From: JAGVYE01 sp964502785
Lineage (GTDB): Archaea > Nanobdellota > Nanobdellia > Woesearchaeales > GW2011-AR9
Reading direction: 5' to 3'
DNA length: 13,345 nt
Assembly (NCBI GenBank): GCA_964502785.1
Contig: CAZCXW010000038.1
Coordinates: forward strand, 1-13,345
Shown one piece after another: positions 1 through 6,700 of the stretch. The notes beneath the pieces are model-generated. The model saw only the letters and a program-made list of their open reading frames with translations. It did no database searches and was not told where the DNA came from. Both the position numbers and the translations under genes were made by a program. The first letter of the stretch is position 1. Every line of letters starts with the position of its first letter.

Positions 1-109
1 TCCGAGCGGAGTGGGGAGGACAAGGCATCAGCCGAAGAGTTTTTGAGTTGCTGTACTTCTAGGCGCTGTCGTAGTTTTCCAGTCTAATGTTATCGTGGGG
101 GGACGAGCG
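1..109. other. GC-rich edge segment, unassigned
   Basis: This stretch is about 54% GC by hand count, clearly richer than the AT-rich genes next to it, so it may be the end of an RNA gene, a repeat or a gene entering from outside. On the plus strand, frame 1 is open from the window edge to a TAA at 85-87, which would be a 28-residue C-terminal fragment converging on the HEPN gene. I recognise no family in it. A short GGC-ATCA-GCC hairpin is visible at about 24-33. No function can be given. Confidence 0.25.
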
Positions 110-532
110 TTATCTCAGTTCTTCTTTTAGCCGTTTAATGATATTCTTGAATTCTAATTCGTTTCTCTCAAGGTAATCTTTCTTGATAGTTAGTCCCCTG
201 TAATTTATTTCATTTCTTACTTTTCTCAATTCGTCAATTTTCTGAGTTTCAAAGTCAAAGTCTTTAATCTTCTCTTTGAGATAGGCAATGAGGCAAAGAT
301 GATTCGTGCAGTTGTAGCCGTTCTTGTAGAGATGAGCAAAAAGAAGCTCTTTGATAATGTCGTAATAAGCCTCAACTTTCAGGACGATAAATTCATCAGC
401 AACTTTCTTATCCCAAAACTTCAGTCGAAGATTAGCCATCATCAGCATTTGGTTTGAACGTTCTTCATCTGGGATTGATTGAGTAATAATTCCATCCTCA
501 ACACATTCTTTCCAGTTCATTTCGTTTGCCAT
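110..532 (-). CDS. HEPN-domain protein, putative toxin of a wHTH-MNT/HEPN module
   Basis: This is a 140-residue soluble helical protein. The C-terminal half carries a HEPN-type signature: a helix ending in ELRKVRN-EINY, with R106, N107 and Y111 in an R-x4-Y arrangement, which resembles the Rx4-6H ribonuclease motif of HEPN toxins but with Tyr in the last position. The segment TNHLCLIAYL (about 76-85) matches the ISNHQGLFAF block of the broken HEPN gene at 9721-10361, so the two are related. The gene begins 2 nt after the stop of the nucleotidyltransferase gene, and a GGAGG ribosome site lies within that gene's last codons, so the pair is co-translated. Expected role (family knowledge): an RNA-cleaving toxin held inactive by the partner. 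It appears intact and ends in TAA. Confidence 0.8.
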   Translation of the reverse strand: MANEMNWKECVEDGIITQSIPDEERSNQMLMMANLRLKFWDKKVADEFIVLKVEAYYDIIKELLFAHLYKNGYNCTNHLCLIAYLKEKIKDFDFETQKIDELRKVRNEINYRGLTIKKDYLERNELEFKNIIKRLKEELR

Positions 533-534
533 GT

Positions 535-1071
535 TTAGCCTCCGTTAATTTTGATGAAACCATATAAAACAACGCCATTAACAATGTTGTTTCTTAATTC
601 TTTTGAGAGGTTATTGATATTTTGCTCAAATAAGAGGTTAATTTTACGATTTAGTTTTTTCTCATATTTGGTAAGGTCTAATTTTGTCTCGTTTGCTTCT
701 ACAAAAATATCAATATCACTTTTCTCGGTGAATGTGGCTTTTGCGCCGCTACCGAATAATATGATTGATGAGGGTAAAGTCTCTTTTTGGATATAATCAA
801 TAATTCCAGATTCTGTTATTTTAAAAATGAGCCAGTTTCTTTTATAGAATTTGTACTTTTGGCTTTCACTATTGGCAAAGTAAGTTGGGTAAAGAGTGGC
901 TTCTTTCTTTTTGATAAGGCTCAACTTTTCAAGATCAGCAATGTATTTTAGCACAGTTGCATGGCTAAGCTTCAAGTTTCGGGCAAGACCTCGAACTGAA
1001 AAGTCTTTGTTAGGGAATTCTATAAAGAGTTCCAATATTTTGTAAGTGTTGTTTTTGAATAGTTCATCCAT
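535..1071 (-). CDS. Winged-helix/minimal nucleotidyltransferase (MNT) protein, putative antitoxin
   Basis: This is a 178-residue fusion. Residues about 5-60 form a winged helix-turn-helix (core SVRGLARNLKLSHATVLKYI, 25-44). Residues about 100-178 form a polymerase-beta-like minimal nucleotidyltransferase with the full GS-x10-D-x-D signature (G107, S108, D119, D121). In HEPN/MNT modules the MNT transfers AMP from ATP to the HEPN partner and silences it. The DNA-binding domain suggests it also regulates its own operon, and a matching pair of dyads lies between its TATA box and the start codon. The ATG follows a GAGGT site at 1076-1080. It is the first gene of the pair, with the HEPN gene 2 nt downstream. 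The domain call is firm; the antitoxin role is inferred. Confidence 0.85.
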   Translation of the reverse strand: MDELFKNNTYKILELFIEFPNKDFSVRGLARNLKLSHATVLKYIADLEKLSLIKKKEATLYPTYFANSESQKYKFYKRNWLIFKITESGIIDYIQKETLPSSIILFGSGAKATFTEKSDIDIFVEANETKLDLTKYEKKLNRKINLLFEQNINNLSKELRNNIVNGVVLYGFIKINGG

Positions 1072-1081
1072 ATTGACCTCT

Positions 1082-1119
1082 TGGTTAATTATTTGACCAG
1101 ATGGTTAGGAAAATGACCA
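1082..1119. promoter_or_regulatory. Tandem operator-like dyads
   Basis: The half-sites TGGTTA and TGACCA, 6 bp apart, occur at 1082-1099 and again at 1102-1119. The two copies are offset by exactly 20 bp, about two helical turns. TGGTTA against the reverse complement of TGACCA matches 5 of 6, so each copy is an imperfect inverted repeat. The spacers differ (attatt, ggaaaa) while the half-sites are identical. The repeats cover the predicted transcription start (about 1101-1103), downstream of the TATA box, where a bound protein would block polymerase. The winged-helix-MNT protein encoded just downstream is the obvious candidate ligand; this is inference. Confidence 0.6.
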
Positions 1120-1123
1120 ACCG

Positions 1124-1131
1124 ATATAAAT
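1124..1131 (-). promoter_or_regulatory. TATA box of the wHTH-MNT/HEPN operon
   Basis: On the minus strand this reads ATTTATAT, preceded by the purine-rich AAAGAAAGGT, which fits a BRE. It lies about 56 nt before the ATG at 1071, predicting a leader of about 30 nt that contains the GAGGT ribosome site and the dyads. Confidence 0.55.
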
Positions 1132-1212
1132 ACCTTTCTTTTTTAGCATTTTTTACTATAAAGAGACGAAATATTTAACGACGACAAATTTTGAGAAACA
1201 ACTATTAACGCT

Positions 1213-2256
1213 CTATCTTCTCAAATAACTATCCACTTTTCTCAAATTCCAGCCGCTGGCAACCAAACTCGTGCGAATTTGCTGGTCGCTGTAGCCCTCT
1301 CCTCGAGCTTTCAGGATATACTGTTTTAAAGGCGTATACTTTTTACGCTCTTCAATAAGATAAGCCGCCGCGCCGCCGATAATGATAATCAGTACAGCAA
1401 AAATAATGATAACTGTTCCCCAAGCGAACGAAGGCTGTTCTTTCCGCGGCGTTTCTTGCGACACTGGCGTACATTGTTGAAGCGCGGAATCGCATCCGGC
1501 AGAACAGGTCTGCAAAATATTCCATCGGCTTCCATCAGAAGCGCATTGCTGCAACGTAATTCCTTGACATTGTTTTGCTCCCGGAGTACAGAGCTGCTGC
1601 ACGACAGGGGCAGTCACCGGTGGTACGCTTACTGGAACAGCCTGACACGCTTGTGTTTCAACTGGTTTTGACACTTCCACAATTTGACTAACGATTCCCA
1701 TTGCTAAATCTTGATCGCAGGTATCAACCCTTTGACAACTTCTCGATTGAATCCCATTCACGCACAAAGACCACGCGCCGCAAGACCATTGCTGCATGCA
1801 TGTTTGCGCTGCCGCTTGTTCACCGATGGGAGCTGCAACCGTATCAGATTGAGAAATATTTTGTTCTTCCGATGGCTGAGGGGAAAGGACCTGTCCTTGT
1901 GAAACAACCGTTTCCGTATACTGAAAATCAAGTTCTGTTACTCCTCCTGCTTGATATTGAACTGCTCCAACTTCTTTGATATCTAATCCGGAAGAACTAA
2001 CGACAAAAAACTTCAGTGTATCGCCTGAAACACCCTGCACACGCAAAACAGGAGAATACCCATATTGGCCGCTCGTAATTGGAACTGAAAATTCCCGAAT
2101 CCCATTACGTGTCCGTAAAGTGTATCCCTCAGTAGATAAGCCTTGCACATCTCCATAAAAGAAATGAGAATCATCAAGAGAAGGCGGCGTTTGTTGTCCT
2201 AGAACATTCATGGAGATCAAACTAAATACAAAAAATAAAATAATTAATTTTTTCAT
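1213..2256 (-). CDS. Type I membrane surface protein with thrombospondin-1-like motif
   Basis: This 347-residue protein starts with a clear signal peptide (residues 1-20, KKLIILFFVFSLISMNVLG). The outer part has a beta-rich N-terminal region (about 30-115, with VPITSGQYGYSPVLRV). A thrombospondin type 1-like motif follows (about 153-180, W-S-C-G-A-W-S-L-C and SRSC), then a second cysteine cluster (223-262, eight-residue-scale spacing CTPGAKQC...C..GC). One transmembrane helix (about 279-301) precedes a basic cytoplasmic tail of about 45 residues with YSDQQIRTSLVASGW, a small helical module that I believe recurs at the C-termini of DPANN surface proteins. It is the last gene of the surface operon, and its ATG overlaps the stop of the upstream gene by 4 bp (ATGA). 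It ends with TAG. I see no clear terminator in the 140 bp downstream. The ligand is unknown. Confidence 0.75.
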   Translation of the reverse strand: MKKLIILFFVFSLISMNVLGQQTPPSLDDSHFFYGDVQGLSTEGYTLRTRNGIREFSVPITSGQYGYSPVLRVQGVSGDTLKFFVVSSSGLDIKEVGAVQYQAGGVTELDFQYTETVVSQGQVLSPQPSEEQNISQSDTVAAPIGEQAAAQTCMQQWSCGAWSLCVNGIQSRSCQRVDTCDQDLAMGIVSQIVEVSKPVETQACQAVPVSVPPVTAPVVQQLCTPGAKQCQGITLQQCASDGSRWNILQTCSAGCDSALQQCTPVSQETPRKEQPSFAWGTVIIIFAVLIIIIGGAAAYLIEERKKYTPLKQYILKARGEGYSDQQIRTSLVASGWNLRKVDSYLRR

Positions 2257-3776
2257 CCGACCCTATACCTCAATGTTAACGCATTATCTGCGTACACCCA
2301 ATATGTTCTTCCCGGCCATAATTTAGTTCCCGCCGGAAGCGGTGTATTACTGCACTGGCTGCCCTGAGGACATTCATAAACATTAAATGTTCCAGATCGC
2401 AGATATTCTTCTAAAGCATACGGCACCACACCGGGAATAGAAATTAAATTCCACCCTGCGGGAAGCAGCAGAGTTTGTTCGTTAGGCGAAGGAGATTTCC
2501 CCGTCGGAATAAATGCTTCCTGTCTGGGGCAAGTAATTGATACTTGGGTTGCCATTGGATTTTGCAACTGGAGGAGATAGCCTTTAAACAACTCCCATTG
2601 AGAAATTTGATTTAATAATGGCGGTATTCCACCTGTGCGTATCGTTGTGACTGAACCTTGCTGCTGTGCATCATATCCCAAAAGGCGATACACGTTTTGA
2701 TGTTGAGAATCCATAAAGAATTGGGCAACATCTGTTGTAGGCATGCAAGGCAAAGCAAAAGATTGCCGTTCTCTCGTTCCCGCAAGTGTGACATTAAATT
2801 CAACTGTCGGCGATACTGTTATATTGGCAACTTTTAATTCAGGAAACTTATTTGATACTGCAGGAACATAATACAACAAACCACCAACGGCAATTGTATA
2901 TTGTGCTGTCGTAATTTCATTGACACCAGTGACACTTGCTTGAATGGTTAATGTATATGCAGCTGATTGCTGCGGAGCAGTCCATTGGATAATGCCAGAA
3001 GTCATTCTCGCAGCAACATTCTGCGCAGGGTTAGGCAAAAGATTTGTTGGGTTGGAAACTCCGGCCACAGACTGCAAGGTTGCCGTGAGTGTAGGTGAAG
3101 CGACATCCGTAGTAGCATTAACAGTAAGGTCTAAGCTTTCTCCCGGTCTTAGATAAATAATAGGTGCCGCAGGCGCTTCATCAACAGTTGATACCCAAAT
3201 TCGCGCATTAATTGTAGAATGATAATGAAGATTTGTTATTTCGATTTGGTTATTGCTATATTTTACTTCGACATCAGGAATATCATCTAATTCATCTAAA
3301 TATATTGGTGTTGTATCATCTACTCCCACCATAAATTGATCTTCTGCCGCCAACTGCCCTTGTCGATCGGTGAATGCAAAGTGAAATGTATTTGCATCAG
3401 GACGTGTCACATTAAATTCATATTGATATAATCCAGAAGGATCGCTTATTCCTTGACAAACCATCGGGCAACTAATGATACTTTCTTGACCGTCGCAAAG
3501 ATTATTTCCATCGCACGCAAAAGGATACAATGCAATCGTGACATTAGCTCTCCTTGTTGACTGCCCATCCTGCGGCAACGCAGTAAAAATCACGGATTTT
3601 TCTTGAACCAAATTAACTTCGCTTACTTGCGGCTGCTGGGCGATAAAAATTGCCTGCCCCGCTCCGCCGCGATAAATAGCAACTAGAATAGTTATCAGGA
3701 GCAGAACAAAAACCGCAATCCCTACTCCTGCCAGTACTTTTTTCTTTTCCTGCTGAACAACTGGTGATATAGTCAT
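2253..3776 (-). CDS. N-terminally anchored surface protein with C-terminal WNLISIP-type domain
   Basis: This 507-residue protein has a short cytoplasmic N-terminus, one membrane helix (about 14-34) and no obvious signal cleavage site, so most of the chain is predicted to be outside. After the helix comes GGAGQAIFIAQQPQVSE, closely matching the same position in the giant protein encoded just upstream. A CDGNNLCDGQE...CPMVC cluster (C88, C94, C103, C107) resembles the calcium/disulfide motif of many secreted proteins. Residues about 150-300 look like beta-sandwich (Ig-like) domains. The C-terminus carries LPAGWNLISIPG (about 438-449) and a terminal TYWVYADNALTLRY strand pair, a module known from bacterial and archaeal surface proteins. 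The gene starts 1 nt after the giant gene; its AAGGAG ribosome site lies inside that gene's last codons. No enzymatic motif is visible. Confidence 0.75.
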   Translation of the reverse strand: MTISPVVQQEKKKVLAGVGIAVFVLLLITILVAIYRGGAGQAIFIAQQPQVSEVNLVQEKSVIFTALPQDGQSTRRANVTIALYPFACDGNNLCDGQESIISCPMVCQGISDPSGLYQYEFNVTRPDANTFHFAFTDRQGQLAAEDQFMVGVDDTTPIYLDELDDIPDVEVKYSNNQIEITNLHYHSTINARIWVSTVDEAPAAPIIYLRPGESLDLTVNATTDVASPTLTATLQSVAGVSNPTNLLPNPAQNVAARMTSGIIQWTAPQQSAAYTLTIQASVTGVNEITTAQYTIAVGGLLYYVPAVSNKFPELKVANITVSPTVEFNVTLAGTRERQSFALPCMPTTDVAQFFMDSQHQNVYRLLGYDAQQQGSVTTIRTGGIPPLLNQISQWELFKGYLLQLQNPMATQVSITCPRQEAFIPTGKSPSPNEQTLLLPAGWNLISIPGVVPYALEEYLRSGTFNVYECPQGSQCSNTPLPAGTKLWPGRTYWVYADNALTLRYRVG

Positions 3777-3777
3777 T

Positions 3778-6700
3778 TTAATGTCTCCTTACACTGATGT
3801 CTGCATGATAAAATCGTTCATTGCTTGGATCATCGCCGAGATAAATCCGTTTTACACGGATATCCACTTCTTCATTTTCCACGTGAATTCTACGCATGTC
3901 TCCTTCCGCAAAGTAGCGTTGTAAGAGGGATGTGCTTTCACCACGTAAATTTCCTTCACGTAATAAATTAATTAATACTAATCTCGGATTTCTTGCTGAA
4001 GGCGTAATTTGTAATGTGTATTCAATGCCATTAAGAATAACCGTAAAATGCAACACCTGACTTGCTGCTACCGTCGTTACATTCATCATTACTTCACTAA
4101 GGTCTTCCGGTAAATATTCATACGATTGCAGTGCAAATTTAGCACCCACAGTTTGACTTCTTGGATCAGCACCCGTCAGCATTTGATCAACATAAACCAC
4201 ATCAGGACCAAAAACAAAGCTGCCATTAAACAGCACTGGTGATTCCGAAAGCACATTCCGCAGCGGGAAGCGCGTTCCGATGTTGCTGTGGAGAGCAAAC
4301 TGCAAGTCCTGCAGGAGACTGCTCTGAGTTAAAGGAAGATAATACGTTCCCGTAATATTAAACACTGGTACGTCCCCGCTTACGACATGATTCGCAAACC
4401 ATGTCCAGTTAAGGTTCCCAAGGAAATCAAACGTAGGAGTCACATCATTGAGATTAATCATTTTTCGAATTATGACTTTTTTATTGGCACCCGTTCTGCC
4501 ATTGGTTTCTAAGAGGAAGATTGATCCGTCAGACGCTTTAAAAGTCGTAACTCCATTGACGATAATTGTCTGCGCCGCTGTTCCTTGTCCATAACAAACA
4601 TTTGCAGCTGTGACCGCATTGTAAATATTGACATTGCACATATTGAACAACTGCGGATTAGGGAAACCTATTAACACTTGATCCGTCACACCAAGAGTAT
4701 AAGCATAATCTCGCGCCAGCTGCGTTGTCGCCGCTTGTATCTGCGCGATTGTGCTAAATTTAATTTTATCCACACCTAATTGATCAGTAACAATAGTCAC
4801 ATTGACAGTTCCCTCTGGCACACTAAATAATGCTTGCTGACCGCTTATCGTTTTAGAATAAGAAGCTGCATCTTTCAATGATTTCAACGTAACTTTATTG
4901 ATGTCGAAAAACTGCACTGTCGGATCTGCCCCTTGGTATCCTAACAAATAATAATTCTGAGCTTGATCTTCCAAAGAACTTTCAAATTTCAACGCGAGTT
5001 CATTTCCTTGCGTGAATGAGGTAATGAAATTGTTATCAAAGATATGGAAGAGAGGAGTTCCTGCTGTAGGCAATTCATATAATCTATACACAGATGCAGT
5101 TTTGATGGGAACGACCCCATTAATTTCCGCCGTATGATAATAAAATAAGGTATTTCGTGGTCCGGGAATTGCAGAACTTGCCGGCTGAGCATCAACAATT
5201 GGCACGCGATAAGGAAGATCAAACGTACGTACAGATGGTGCTGTTCTTTGTACTCTAAACGTTGGTTGGAATAACGCAATATCGTTTGGTGCTGCTGAAA
5301 TTATCCCATAATTTGTTGGTGCGTCAATTCGCACTGGAACCTCAGATGAGAATGAAGTAAAAGTTCTGTTCTCTAAATTCAAAGGCATGTCCGCAATTTG
5401 ACGTCTTGTTTCGCCAATTAAATCAAAAGGAGGTGGAGGCACACCATAATTACGCTGCACAGTGATGCGCCCTTCCAGAACCATGAACTCGACACGATCC
5501 ACACTGCCCGAAGCAGGGAACGTTGTCATCCCCGCCGTCGTATATTGCTTCAGCTTCACATCTTGCAATGAGAATGTTGCTTGTACGGGATGTTCTGCTA
5601 AATAGAGATTGCTGTCGCCTTGCTCATCAATTAATTCAAAAGCAACTCGTCTGCCTTGCACCATGGCGTTGATGAATTCATTATAGATGAGAGAACCTTG
5701 TGCTGGTGGTGTCGTCGAATGTTGAATTTGGTAAACGCTGATTGTTTTTTGATTATTTTTTAATTCGTAAAGGAACGCATAATCATTTTGTCCGATGCGA
5801 ATTGATATAAGATTCCCTAAACGTAGCGAAAATTGCGCTGGCGCTTGCGTTCGACACACTAAAACCTGTGTTACATCTGCAGGGTTATCATTTCGACATA
5901 TGGTTATATCTCCAACTTCGGAAGGATTCGTGATCGTCACCGGCGTCGATTGTGTAAACGGAACTTCTAATTGATTTAATAAATTGTAAGGCGTAGCATA
6001 ACCTGCAGCTATTTCAGGAAGTTGAGTGCCAATATCGCGAGAAGTAATACTCACCTGTCCATTAGCAGGGTCTACACCGACCACGATAGTTTGTTGATTT
6101 TCAACATAAAAGATATAATCATTCGTTCCCGCATATTGCTGCGCAGGATACGTCTGCATCGTCGGAAGACGCATGACCTGCAGTTGATCAAATGAAAATA
6201 ATGTCGCATTGGAAGGAAACGAAAGCATATACAATTCATTGCCTTGTTTCAATACTAATTTTTGTCCGGTGGCCATGTTCGGCACAAAGTTGCTTAAAGG
6301 GAATGATTGGGAAACAGTAGTAATATCAATTGTGAAAGACGCATGGACTTCTTTTAAGCCTGAAGTAGGTTCAAAATAGAGGAATGTTATAGATTTATCA
6401 CTTGCATACGTAAAAGGCTTCACAGCAGCTGTCTTTAATGAGGTCATGGATTGAACTTGGACCTTGCCAGATGTCAAAGACAATGCGCTTCCTCCCGTTG
6501 CGCAAAGAGTCGCAACACTTGCTAAACGCTCCGTGCCCTGATCACAAAGATGAATGTTTTGGAAATCGGCCAGCCCCCCGGTAGACTCAGAATCCACAGC
6601 TGCTAACAAGCAGCCATATCGCTTCAACGTAACCGTAAAGCTATTCGCCAGACCGAGAGCTTCAAAGCAATCCCTATCAGCGCAATCAGCAACTCCATCA

